Origin: Prevotella sp.
GTDB taxonomy: Bacteria; Bacteroidota; Bacteroidia; Bacteroidales; Bacteroidaceae
Assembly: GCA_016901395.1 (NCBI GenBank)
Contig: JAEAMQ010000026.1
Coordinates: 1 to 64,000 of the forward strand
Direction of reading: 5' to 3'
DNA length: 64,000 nt
Shown here piece by piece: positions 17,276 through 25,798 of the stretch. A program made the translations under genes and the position numbers. How positions within the stretch are numbered: position 1 is the stretch's first letter; each line of letters begins with the position of its first letter. The notes under the pieces were generated by a model that was not told where the DNA came from, searched no databases, and saw only the letters and a program-made list of their open reading frames with translations.

Positions 17276-18781
17276 ATGGAAAACTCACTCCACCAATCAT
17301 CCTGCGACATGCTGAGCCACCTGCAAACCATCTTTGCAGAGCATGCCGACCGCAACGCGTTCTGCATAGACGACCGATTTTTCACCTACCGCGAACTGGC
17401 CGACGAGGTGGGCAATATGCGCGTGGCGTTGCGCCAATGCCATGAAACCCACATCGGACTCGTGGCCAACGACGACATCTACACCTATGCGTCGATCCTC
17501 GCCCTGTGGATGGAGGGCAAGAGTTATGTGCCGCTTCATCCGCTCCAGCCCATCAAACGCTGCGAGGACATCATCTCGCAGGTGGGCATACGCACGGTGA
17601 TCGACTCCTCCGAGACAACCCGCTACCACCATGTTGACGTAATCCGGCCACAGTCTGTCGACCACCATCCCGAGAGTTTCTACGACGAAACGTCCTACGA
17701 CTGCAGCCGCATGGCCTACATCCTCTTTACGTCGGGCAGCACGGGAAGGCCCAAAGGCGTTTGCATCACGATGGGCAACGTGGCGGCGTTCATGGATGCT
17801 TTCTTCGCCCTGGGCATCCAACTCTATCCCGACGACCGCTGTCTACAGATGTTCGACCTCACGTTTGACATGTCGGTGGGCAGCTACCTCGCTCCCCTAC
17901 TCCGCGGAGCCTGCGTCTATACCGTGGCTCCCGGCAAAATCAAATGGCAGGAAGTCTACCGTCTCATGGACGAATACGAACTGACCGAAGCCCAGCTTGT
18001 GCCTTCGGTCATCCATTATCTCAAACCCTATTTCGACGAAATCTCCGCGCCGTCGATGCGCTATGCGCTGTTCGCCGGAGAGGGGCTGCCGGCCGACGAC
18101 GTGGCGGGATGGCAGCGTTGTCTGCCCAACGCCGAGGTGTGGAACGTCTACGGGCCTACCGAAAACACGGTCTATAGCACCGGGTACCTCATTCCCCGCC
18201 ATGTCCCCGTAGAGGAACACAACGGCATTGTGGGCATCGGACAGGCCATGCGACGGGTCAAGACAATGGTCGTCGACGAACAGGGGCGACGTCTGCCCAC
18301 CGGCATCAAGGGCGAACTCTGCCTCGCCGGACCGCAGCTCACGCCCGGATATTGGCACAACGAGGCCAAAAACCGTGAGGCCTTCTTCGACTTTGCCGGC
18401 GAGAGATGGTATCACACGGGCGACATCTGTCAGCTTCAGTCCAACGGAAATCTGCTCTATCTCGGTCGCAAGGACTCGCAGGTGCAGATACAAGGCTATC
18501 GCGTGGAACTGAGCGAGATAGAGCATGTGGCCCGCGGTTTCTACGGAGAGCAGGTCGCCGCGGTAGCCCTGGCCGAGGGAAACGGCAGCGACAACACCAC
18601 CATCGGACTCGCCGTGGAGACCCGCAACCGCGAGGACGACCAGCCGCTGCTGGAACATCTGCGCCAGTTTCTGCCCCAATACATGCTGCCCACCAGCATC
18701 TACCACATCCAACCCTTCCCCCAAAACGCCAGCAACAAGATTGACCGGCGGAAAATCAAAGAACTCATTGCACTCAATTAG
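17276..18781 (+). CDS. DltA-like amino-acid adenylation enzyme
   Basis: 501 residues, the usual DltA length. Activates an amino acid with ATP and loads it on a carrier protein. Motifs in order: P-loop LFTSGSTGRPKG (150-161), NVYGPTENTVY (290-300), YHTGD (379-383), GRKDSQVQIQGYRVELSEIE (397-416), and catalytic Lys in NKIDRRKI near the C-terminus. In D-Ala-specific DltA the FCGE motif has a Cys that selects D-alanine; here the segment reads FAGEGLP, with Ala267 in that place, so the substrate may differ. It is followed by a carrier protein (gap 6 bp), MBOAT and SGNH genes, reproducing the dlt order. Gram-negative Bacteroidetes lack teichoic acids, so the acceptor polymer is unknown. Confidence 0.88.
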   Translation: MENSLHQSSCDMLSHLQTIFAEHADRNAFCIDDRFFTYRELADEVGNMRVALRQCHETHIGLVANDDIYTYASILALWMEGKSYVPLHPLQPIKRCEDIISQVGIRTVIDSSETTRYHHVDVIRPQSVDHHPESFYDETSYDCSRMAYILFTSGSTGRPKGVCITMGNVAAFMDAFFALGIQLYPDDRCLQMFDLTFDMSVGSYLAPLLRGACVYTVAPGKIKWQEVYRLMDEYELTEAQLVPSVIHYLKPYFDEISAPSMRYALFAGEGLPADDVAGWQRCLPNAEVWNVYGPTENTVYSTGYLIPRHVPVEEHNGIVGIGQAMRRVKTMVVDEQGRRLPTGIKGELCLAGPQLTPGYWHNEAKNREAFFDFAGERWYHTGDICQLQSNGNLLYLGRKDSQVQIQGYRVELSEIEHVARGFYGEQVAAVALAEGNGSDNTTIGLAVETRNREDDQPLLEHLRQFLPQYMLPTSIYHIQPFPQNASNKIDRRKIKELIALN

Positions 18782-18787
18782 CATATC

Positions 18788-19030
18788 ATGGAAAGAGAAG
18801 AAATACTGAAATCACTCAACGTAATCTTTCAAGAGGTACTGAAAAACACTGGTTTACAACTCGACGAGACCATGTCGGCCAACGATGTCGACGGCTGGGA
18901 CTCGCTGTCAAACATGACGATTGTCAGCGAGGTGGAACGCCGATGGAACTTCCGTTTCAAGCTCCACGACATCGTGAAGATGCGCAACATCGGCGACATG
19001 ATAGACTGCATCATCAAGCGCAGCAAGTAA
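18788..19030 (+). CDS. Acyl/aminoacyl carrier protein (DltC-like)
   Basis: 80 residues. The phosphopantetheine attachment serine is Ser39 in DGWDSLSNM. Flanking helices look like a normal carrier protein (EEILKSLNVIFQEVL; MTIVSEVERRWNFRF). It should carry the amino acid activated by the preceding enzyme as a thioester for transfer by the membrane proteins encoded next. Gaps: 6 bp upstream, 13 bp downstream. Confidence 0.9.
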   Translation: MEREEILKSLNVIFQEVLKNTGLQLDETMSANDVDGWDSLSNMTIVSEVERRWNFRFKLHDIVKMRNIGDMIDCIIKRSK

Positions 19031-19043
19031 ATCCACCATCATC

Positions 19044-20414
19044 ATGGAGTTTCTCACCCTTGCGTTCGTGGCACTTTTCGGTGTCACGTTCCTGTTGTAT
19101 TATGCCCGTACCAACCGCACGTGGCAACATGCCGTGCTGCTTCTCGCGAGCGGCACATTCATCGCGTGGTACCACTGGGAGTATCTCGCCGTGGCTCTGG
19201 GTATCACACTGTTCACCTTCGTCCTCGGGCACGCCCTCCATCGCCGCCTCGACACCCCACGTGCACCCCTCCTGCTCTGGACGGGCATCGGCGGACTGGT
19301 GGGCTTCTGGATTCTTTCACGCTACTGGACGGGCATGTTTCCGCTGGGCATCTCGTTCTACACCTTTCAGGCCCTGGCCTATCTCATCGAAATCTATTGG
19401 GAAGAAGACCCCGAGGACGACCTTCTGGACTTCACGCTCTACATGCTGCTGTTCATGAAATTTCTCTCAGGACCCATCGAGCGAGGACAGCACCTGCTAC
19501 CCCAACTCAAAACGGCGAAGACCTTTCAATATACCGAAGTGACCCGCGGAATGAAGCTGTTGGCCTGGGGATGTTTTCTCAAACTGGTCATCGCCGACCG
19601 CATCGGCCCACTGCTCGACACCGTTTTCGACCGTGTCGGCGAGGCATCGGGCATCCAGTTGCTGCTCGCCACCGGCCTCTACCCCATCCAGCTCTACGCC
19701 GATTTCGCCGGATACACCTGCATGGCCATCGGTCTGGGCCGCATGATGGGCTTCCAGCTGTCGCCCAACTTCGACCGGCCGTTCATCGCCGAGAGCACGG
19801 GCGAACTGTGGCGACGGTGGCACATCTCGCTCTCATCGTGGGTACGCGACTACGTTTTCACTCCCCTCAACGCCTCACTGCGCGGCATCGGGCGTGCGGG
19901 ACTCAACCTCTCGCTACTCGCCACGTTCGTCGTCATCGGCGTGTGGCATGGCGCAGGCTGGACGTTTGCACTCTACGGACTGTTCCAGGGCGTGCTCGTC
20001 GTATGGGAAACGGCCCTGAAAACCCGTCGCGACCGCATCGCCGAGCGTATGGGAAAACGCCTCTGGCACCTCATCATGGTGATGCGGACCTACGTGTTTT
20101 TCGCCCTCTCCCTGCTCTTTTTCCGACTCTCCTCGGTCAGCGAGGTGGGCCATGTCTACGAGCATCTCTTCGACGGTTTCCGCACGAATATCAAGGAGTT
20201 GCGACTCGGCATGACCGACCACCTGTGGATAGTCTTTTCCATTGCCGTGGTGCTGATGTTTGTCATCGAGTGGATAAACAGCCGCACCGACCTCATCCTG
20301 TGGAGCGAACGCCAGAAGCCCGCGGTGCGCTGGACGGTCTATTTCCTCCTCGTGCTGCTCATCTTCTTCTACGGTTCGTTTGGCGTAGAGAACTTCATTT
20401 ACGTTCAATTCTGA
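19044..20414 (+). CDS. MBOAT-family membrane O-acyltransferase (DltB/AlgI-like)
   Basis: 456 residues, about 11-12 membrane segments. The MBOAT core is clear: PLGISFYTFQALAYLIEIY, KFLSGPIERG, GLYPIQLYADFAGYTCMAIG, and the two conserved His in WRRWHISLSSWVRDY (His260) and GVWHGAGWTF (His302, catalytic). Family members move an acyl group from a carrier to an extracytoplasmic acceptor through a channel holding the catalytic His. Next to an adenylation enzyme and carrier protein, it most resembles DltB in context and AlgI in sequence pattern. It starts 13 bp after the carrier gene and ends 6 bp before the SGNH gene. Confidence 0.9.
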   Translation: MEFLTLAFVALFGVTFLLYYARTNRTWQHAVLLLASGTFIAWYHWEYLAVALGITLFTFVLGHALHRRLDTPRAPLLLWTGIGGLVGFWILSRYWTGMFPLGISFYTFQALAYLIEIYWEEDPEDDLLDFTLYMLLFMKFLSGPIERGQHLLPQLKTAKTFQYTEVTRGMKLLAWGCFLKLVIADRIGPLLDTVFDRVGEASGIQLLLATGLYPIQLYADFAGYTCMAIGLGRMMGFQLSPNFDRPFIAESTGELWRRWHISLSSWVRDYVFTPLNASLRGIGRAGLNLSLLATFVVIGVWHGAGWTFALYGLFQGVLVVWETALKTRRDRIAERMGKRLWHLIMVMRTYVFFALSLLFFRLSSVSEVGHVYEHLFDGFRTNIKELRLGMTDHLWIVFSIAVVLMFVIEWINSRTDLILWSERQKPAVRWTVYFLLVLLIFFYGSFGVENFIYVQF

Positions 20415-20420
20415 TTACTC

Positions 20421-21452
20421 ATGCATCTTCAACCCTTCCCTCGTTTTCTCCTCAAGACCCTGTTGCTCAGCCTGCCCTTCCTGTTGCTGCTGGGCTATTA
20501 TGTGGTGCGCGACCCGTTCATGGTGTTGCGGTCCTACCCCGACTACGACCACAGCGCGGTATGTCAGAACGAAGGCTTCGTGTCGTGGCAGAAATATAAG
20601 TTGCAACGCACCCGCGGCCACTACGATGCCTTTCTCATGGGCAACTCCTGCACGATGGCTTTCGCGTGCGGGGAGTGGAACAGGCACATCCATGCTCATC
20701 CGTTCCGCTTGTTTTGCAACAATCTCGGACTGGCCGACCTCTGCCAGACGCTGGAGGCTCTCGACCGTCAGCCCCACCAGCCCGTGCGCCATCTGCTCGT
20801 GGTGGCAGACCGAGACTTCTTCTCGCGCGACCACATCAGCACGGGAGCGATGCACATCATGCCGCCCGAGGTGAGCCACCGCAGCTGGACGAAGGTGCAA
20901 ACCGATTTCCTGCAGGCGTTTTTCGACACCAAGGTGCTGCTGCCCTACCTCAGCTATGCCATCACGGGCAGGGCCGGCCGGCGGTCGCAAGGTGTCATCA
21001 ACACCATCTGTCCCGTGCGCACCACCATGACCAACGACGCAATACTGGCGCAGGAAGACTCCATCGCCCGACGGGGTGAGGCCTACTGGGAGGGCCGGCA
21101 GTGGGACCATGCACGGCTTGCGCGTCCCACAGTGGGGGCTCGTGTGATCTTCCGTCCGCAGCAAAGGCTGTTGGAAGAGATACGGGCGTTTTGCCAATCC
21201 CACCACACCGACTTGCGCCTCGTCATCGGACCCAACACCGACCGTATCGCCATGCACCCACAAGACATCGCCCGCTTGAAATCGACGCTGGCCCCGGGAC
21301 AGGTCTACGACTACAGCAGTCGACAGGATTTGTGCGACCGTCACAACTTCTACGACGGTTGCCACTACCGCCGGAACATTGGCACGCACATCCTGCAAGA
21401 CATCTACGGTCCCGCCACGCCATCCTCGTCACGGCATCAATCAGTCCGATAA
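20421..21452 (+). CDS. Membrane-anchored SGNH-fold partner of MBOAT (DltD/AlgJ-like)
   Basis: 343 residues. One N-terminal membrane anchor (LLKTLLLSLPFLLLLGYYVV, 10-29), the rest extracytoplasmic. SGNH-type catalytic residues can be read: Ser76 in MGNSCTMAF and an Asp-x-x-His pair in FYDGCHYR (Asp312, His315). Such proteins (DltD, AlgJ/AlgX, PatB, WssI) complete the O-acylation started by an MBOAT partner. There is no close match to a named family by eye, but position and motifs fit the final gene of a dlt-like operon. A Cys-rich C-terminal part (DLCDRHNFYDGCHY) could hold a disulfide. Confidence 0.75.
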   Translation: MHLQPFPRFLLKTLLLSLPFLLLLGYYVVRDPFMVLRSYPDYDHSAVCQNEGFVSWQKYKLQRTRGHYDAFLMGNSCTMAFACGEWNRHIHAHPFRLFCNNLGLADLCQTLEALDRQPHQPVRHLLVVADRDFFSRDHISTGAMHIMPPEVSHRSWTKVQTDFLQAFFDTKVLLPYLSYAITGRAGRRSQGVINTICPVRTTMTNDAILAQEDSIARRGEAYWEGRQWDHARLARPTVGARVIFRPQQRLLEEIRAFCQSHHTDLRLVIGPNTDRIAMHPQDIARLKSTLAPGQVYDYSSRQDLCDRHNFYDGCHYRRNIGTHILQDIYGPATPSSSRHQSVR

Positions 21453-21651
21453 TCCGCTCCGACAATCATCCGTGGTATCAGCATATCTACCTACTTTTGT
21501 CAATATACTTCATCAAAATAAATTTCTCTAATAAGTTCTTGTTGTACCATTAAAATCGAAAAGCAGAGCCTCAAAAATGGTTTTCATGGTTGAAAACACT
21601 CGTTTTTCACCTCTTTTTTGTCAAAATCTCACTTCTATTTGGGCCAGAACG
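21453..21651. other. Spacer after the dlt-like operon
   Basis: No gene and no obvious terminator hairpin. It contains AT-rich DNA leading into copy B of the dispersed element; the CACCTCTTTTTTGTC region is similar to the corresponding flank of copy C. Confidence 0.4.
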
Positions 21652-21717
21652 CATTGAGAAAAGGTACTAATCGTCTTACGATTCGATAGTAATCGTCTCG
21701 CGATTACTATCGAATCG
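21652..21717. repeat. Dispersed 22-bp x3 element, copy B
   Basis: Three 22-bp units on the minus strand: 21696-21717, 21674-21695 and a more degenerate 21652-21673. Cores are CGATTCGATAGTAATCG, its reverse-type CGATTACTATCGAATCG, and CGATTAGTACC. On the plus strand the array is followed by AAAACCGTTTTTGTCAAATA and ATTACAAGCCACTGATT, the conserved flank shared with copies C and D. Homology extends to about 21600-21800. Confidence 0.85.
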
Positions 21718-21940
21718 CAAAACCGTTTTTGTCAAATAATTACAAGCCACTGATTTCCAGATACTTCCAATTCGGCCATTTTTACGATTTTTGGATACCA
21801 CCTGACCATGCTTTTCCTCTGACAGGCCCGCATTTCCACGTTATTCAAATTATTTCATAAGGATTATTTTTCGTTTTCTCTCCAATCTGTTTTTCTGATA
21901 TCTCACCCGCCGAACAGGATTATCCCGCACCTATGACATG

Positions 21941-22310
21941 TTTTTTTTAACATAATGACAAAATGTTCTCACAGAATGACAGAATTAATTCGCAGACCCT
22001 GACAAAAGAAACGCAAGCGTTTCAAAATGACAGACAGATTACCTTGGAGGATGGGACAAGCAGTGAATAACAAGAAGCAGGAGTTTCTCGAATAAAGAAA
22101 ACAAAAATCCAACATGGAGATACCTGTGCACTCAAAACCTCACCAATTAGCCTCCAGTAATACGATGAAGACAGGCAGAAGGCTGATGCCTGCGCAATCT
22201 AAGCCTCACCAAGTAGCAACCGAGAGATATTTCTACATGTCATTTTGAAACGCTGGCGTTTCTTTTGTCATTGGGCCTATACAAAATATTTTGTCATTAT
22301 GTAAAAAACA
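21941..22310. repeat. Inverted-repeat (MITE-like) element
   Basis: Two near-identical 33-bp sequences lie in inverted orientation at 22000-22032 and 22238-22270. Each is itself palindromic around AAACGC-N3-GCGTTT and bounded by TGACA/TGTCA. Outside them a second inverted pair (AACATAATGACAAAAT at ~21950-21965, ATTTTGTCATTATGT at ~22287-22302) extends the symmetry. The motif AATGACA or its complement recurs about nine times. The ~205-bp interior has no gene. It may be a non-autonomous mobile element or a regulatory array. Confidence 0.6.
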
Positions 22311-22502
22311 TTATGTCATTTTGTTCTGAAAAACTATGCCATTATGCTCTAAAAACAATCTGTGTCCTATCTAATCCACATGCCCACCTCATGCGGCATT
22401 CGCCTAATTGTAGGGGCACACCCCTGAAAGGCCTATACAAAAAATTGGGCCATGCTAATCGCACGACCCAATCCTTTGTTTTCCTCCGAAGATGTCCAAG
22501 GC

Positions 22503-22880
22503 CTACAGCAACTGCTTGGCCGTCTCAACGGTAATCTCAAGGACGCTGCGAATGAACGGATACTTCTTGAACATCATGTCGTATTCCTCACCCGACGTGA
22601 AGAAACGGGCCGTGCCCTCGAGACGGAAACCCGTGCCCTGATAGCCATTGTACCCCTCCACCTCACGGGCGGCAAGCGTCACTTTCACGCGGTTGTTTAC
22701 CGCCACATCGTTCTCCGTGCTCGTCATGCCGGCAGCCGGAACGAGCAACCGACCGTCGTCGGTCACCACCAGATAGGAGTTCTAGGTGCAAGTGACGTGA
22801 GGTTCGTCATTGCCCCAGGACACGATCGACACCGCGCCCTCATACTTCAATACCTCAAAAAACTTTTCTGTCAAAACCAT
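22503..22880 (-). pseudogene. Pyridoxamine 5'-phosphate oxidase-fold protein with in-frame stop
   Basis: From ATG 22880 the frame reads MVLTEKFFEVLKYEGAVSIV and SWGNDEPHVTCT, then TAG (22782-22784), then continues in the same frame NSYLVVTDDGRLLVPAAGM, GYQGTGFRLEGTARFFTSG and ends ITVETAKQLL at 22503. The TAG sits where related proteins have Trp (TWNSY), so one TGG to TAG change explains it. The complete protein would be 125 residues, the normal length of the split-barrel FMN-binding family. Either a recent pseudogene, a sequencing error, or suppressed in vivo. A re-start at 22769 would lack the N-terminal strand. Confidence 0.75.
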
Positions 22881-22991
22881 TCTACTTCAAATTTACGATT
22901 GTGAAACATCAGTTAACTGTCAGCGAAGTTACCGATTGGATGGGAAAAACATAAAAATTTAAACCACAAAAAAATGACATTTATCAATATT

Positions 22992-23022
22992 TTTGTTATT
23001 TCCGTATTTTTTTGTACCTTTG
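22992..23022 (+). promoter_or_regulatory. Promoter of the parC operon
   Basis: -33 TTTG (22992-22995), 19-bp spacer, -7 TACCTTTG (23015-23022), 31 bp before the ATG at 23054. Confidence 0.85.
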
Positions 23023-23053
23023 AGGCTAAAATAACAGACAAGTCAAATCACCT

Positions 23054-25798
23054 ATGGACGACGACAAAACAAAAGACTACGACGACGAAAAAGAATTGAA
23101 CACAACGGGCGAGGACGAGGAAAACACGACCGAAGCCGACGCTGGTTCGCACTCAGATTACAAGCCTGCCGACAGGTTTGATGCCTCTGCCGTGCGCCAT
23201 CTGAGCGGCATGTATAAGAATTGGTTTCTCGATTATGCCTCGTATGTGATTCTGGAGCGCGCCGTGCCCAATATTGAGGATGGTCTGAAGCCCGTGCAAC
23301 GGCGTATCCTCCACTCGATGAAGCGCATGGACGACGGCCGATACAACAAGGTGGCCAACATCGTGGGCCACACCATGCAGTTTCATCCCCACGGCGATGC
23401 CTCCATCGGCGACGCGCTGGTGCAGCTGGGACAGAAAGACTTGCTGATCGACACACAGGGCAACTGGGGCAACATCCTCACGGGAGACCGTGCCGCCGCA
23501 CCCCGATATATTGAGGCCCGGTTGTCGAAATTCGCCTTAGAGACGGTGTTCAATCCTAAGACCACGGAGTGGCAACTGAGCTATGACGGGCGCAACAAAG
23601 AGCCTGTCACGCTGCCCGTGAAATTCCCCATGCTCCTGGCACAGGGTGCCGAGGGTATCGCCGTAGGCTTGTCGAGCAAGGTGTTACCCCATAATTTCAA
23701 CGAACTCTGCGATGCCGCCGTGAGCTATCTCAAGGGTGAGCCGTTTGTTCTCTACCCCGATTTCCCCACGGGTGGAGCCATCGACGCGGCCCGATACAAC
23801 GACGGACAGCGTGGTGGCATTGTGCGTGTGAGGGCCAAAATCGAGAAGTTGGACAACAAGACACTCGTCATCCGTGAGGTGCCGTTTACCAAAACCGCCG
23901 CCACGCTGCAGGAATCGATAACCCGTGCCATCGAGAAGGGCAAGATCAAAGCCCGTAGGGTGATAGACATGACAGCCCGCGAGGTGGAAATCCAGGTGCA
24001 ACTCGCACCCGGAATATCGTCGGACAAGACCATCGATGCCCTCTATGCGTTTACCGATTGCGAAATCAACATCTCGCCCAACTGCTGTGTCATCGACGAC
24101 AACAAGCCGGCATTCCTCACCGTGAGCGACGTATTGCGCCACAATGTGGACCGCACGATGGGACTGCTGCGACAGGAACTCCAGATACGCAAGGCCGAAC
24201 TGGAGGAACAGTTGTTCTTTGCCTCGCTCGAACGCATATTCATCGAGGAGCGGATGTATAAGGAGAAAGACTTTGAGCAAGCCCCCACGCAAGAGGCTGT
24301 GCTGGCCTTCCTTGACATGAAGTTTACGCCGTTCAAGCCCAATCTCATTCGCGAGATACGCCCCGACGACTATCTTCGACTGCTGGAAATCAAGATGCAA
24401 CGCATCCTGAAATACAACAAGGACAAGGCCGACCAGCTCATGGCCAAGATCAAAGCAGAGATTAAGGGCATCAAGCACGACCTGGCCCATATGACAGACG
24501 TGACGATTGCGTGGTACAATCACCTGAAGGAGACCTATGGCAAGGACTATCCGCGCCAGACAGAGATACGCAGTTTCGACACCATCGAGGCCGCCACCGT
24601 GGTGGAAGCCAATGAGAAACTGTATATCAACCGGCAGGACGGCTTCATCGGCACAGGTCTGAAGAAGGACGAACTGGTGTGCAGCTGCTCGGATATCGAC
24701 GACGTGATCATCTTCTATCGAGACGGAAAGTACAAGATTATCAAGGTGGCCGACAAGATATTTGTGGGCAAAAACGTCATCTGGGTACAGGTGTTCAAGA
24801 AAAACGACAGCCGTACCATATATAATGTGGTCTATCGTGACGGCAAGGCGGGGCATTATTTCATCAAGCGTTTCAACGTGACATCCATGACCCGCGACCG
24901 CGAATACGACCTCACACAGGGCAAGGCAGGGTCAAGGGTGATGTATTTCACGGCCAATCCCAATGGCGAGGCCGAGATCATCAAGGTGACGCTCGACCCC
25001 GATCCGAAAAAGAAACGGCAGAATATCTTCCTCGAAAAAGACTTCTCCGAGATTGCCATCAAGGGCCGCACGGCCAAGGGCAATCTGCTCTCGAAGCGTG
25101 GCGTGCACCGTGTGACACTGAAGAGCCACGGACGCTCGACCCTCGGAGGGCGCAAGGTATGGTTTGACCCCGACGTGAATCGCATCAACTACGAGGAGCA
25201 CGGCCGTCTGCTCGGAGAGTTCAACGATGGCGACAGCATCCTCGTGGTGCTCCACAACGGAGACTTCTACACCACCGACTTCGATGTGAACAACCACTAT
25301 GAGAAGGACATCAAGATCATAGAGAAGTGGCATCCCGACAAGGTATGGACAGCAGTACTGTTTGATGCCGACAACGAAGGGTATCCCTATATCAAGCGAT
25401 TTAACATGGAGGCATCACGACGGCCACAAAGCTATGTGAGCGACAACCCCAACAGCCGTCTCGTGTTGCTCACTGACGCGGTTTATCCACGCATCCAGGT
25501 GACCTTCGGTGGAGCCGATGCCACACGCCCTGCTATGGAGATCGATGCCGAAAGCTTTATTGCCGTGAAGGGCTTCAAGGCCAAAGGCAAGCGTATCTCC
25601 ACGTGGGAGATTGCGGAAATCGTGGAGCTGGAACCACTGAGGATGCCCGAACCGGAGGTGGAAAACGATAACGATTCGGAGGAAAACGACGAACCGGAGG
25701 ACCTCGATCCAGATGCCGGGAAATCGCAACAACAAGTGATTGACGAAATGACGGGACAGCTGAGCCTGTTTCCCGAAGATGGCAACAATGACCAATAG
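23054..25798 (+). CDS. parC: DNA topoisomerase IV subunit A (GyrA/ParC family)
   Basis: 914 residues. Cuts and rejoins DNA to decatenate chromosomes together with ParE. An acidic N-terminal tail (1-40) precedes the family core starting RHLSGMYKNWFLDYASYVIL. Active-site Tyr152 lies in RAAAPRYIEARLS; the quinolone-determining region reads FHPHGDASIGDALVQLGQKD. The tower and coiled-coil regions follow, then a C-terminal beta-propeller-like domain. It lacks the GyrA-box pattern and ends in an Asp/Glu-rich tail (ENDNDSEENDEPEDLDPD), fitting ParC rather than GyrA. parE is not in the window. The next gene overlaps it by 20 bp. Confidence 0.9.
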   Translation: MDDDKTKDYDDEKELNTTGEDEENTTEADAGSHSDYKPADRFDASAVRHLSGMYKNWFLDYASYVILERAVPNIEDGLKPVQRRILHSMKRMDDGRYNKVANIVGHTMQFHPHGDASIGDALVQLGQKDLLIDTQGNWGNILTGDRAAAPRYIEARLSKFALETVFNPKTTEWQLSYDGRNKEPVTLPVKFPMLLAQGAEGIAVGLSSKVLPHNFNELCDAAVSYLKGEPFVLYPDFPTGGAIDAARYNDGQRGGIVRVRAKIEKLDNKTLVIREVPFTKTAATLQESITRAIEKGKIKARRVIDMTAREVEIQVQLAPGISSDKTIDALYAFTDCEINISPNCCVIDDNKPAFLTVSDVLRHNVDRTMGLLRQELQIRKAELEEQLFFASLERIFIEERMYKEKDFEQAPTQEAVLAFLDMKFTPFKPNLIREIRPDDYLRLLEIKMQRILKYNKDKADQLMAKIKAEIKGIKHDLAHMTDVTIAWYNHLKETYGKDYPRQTEIRSFDTIEAATVVEANEKLYINRQDGFIGTGLKKDELVCSCSDIDDVIIFYRDGKYKIIKVADKIFVGKNVIWVQVFKKNDSRTIYNVVYRDGKAGHYFIKRFNVTSMTRDREYDLTQGKAGSRVMYFTANPNGEAEIIKVTLDPDPKKKRQNIFLEKDFSEIAIKGRTAKGNLLSKRGVHRVTLKSHGRSTLGGRKVWFDPDVNRINYEEHGRLLGEFNDGDSILVVLHNGDFYTTDFDVNNHYEKDIKIIEKWHPDKVWTAVLFDADNEGYPYIKRFNMEASRRPQSYVSDNPNSRLVLLTDAVYPRIQVTFGGADATRPAMEIDAESFIAVKGFKAKGKRISTWEIAEIVELEPLRMPEPEVENDNDSEENDEPEDLDPDAGKSQQQVIDEMTGQLSLFPEDGNNDQ

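Noticed and set aside
19121-20599. A 492-codon frame overlapping the MBOAT gene in another frame
   Set aside because: Arg/His/Pro-rich, no start context; MBOAT motifs are in the chosen frame.
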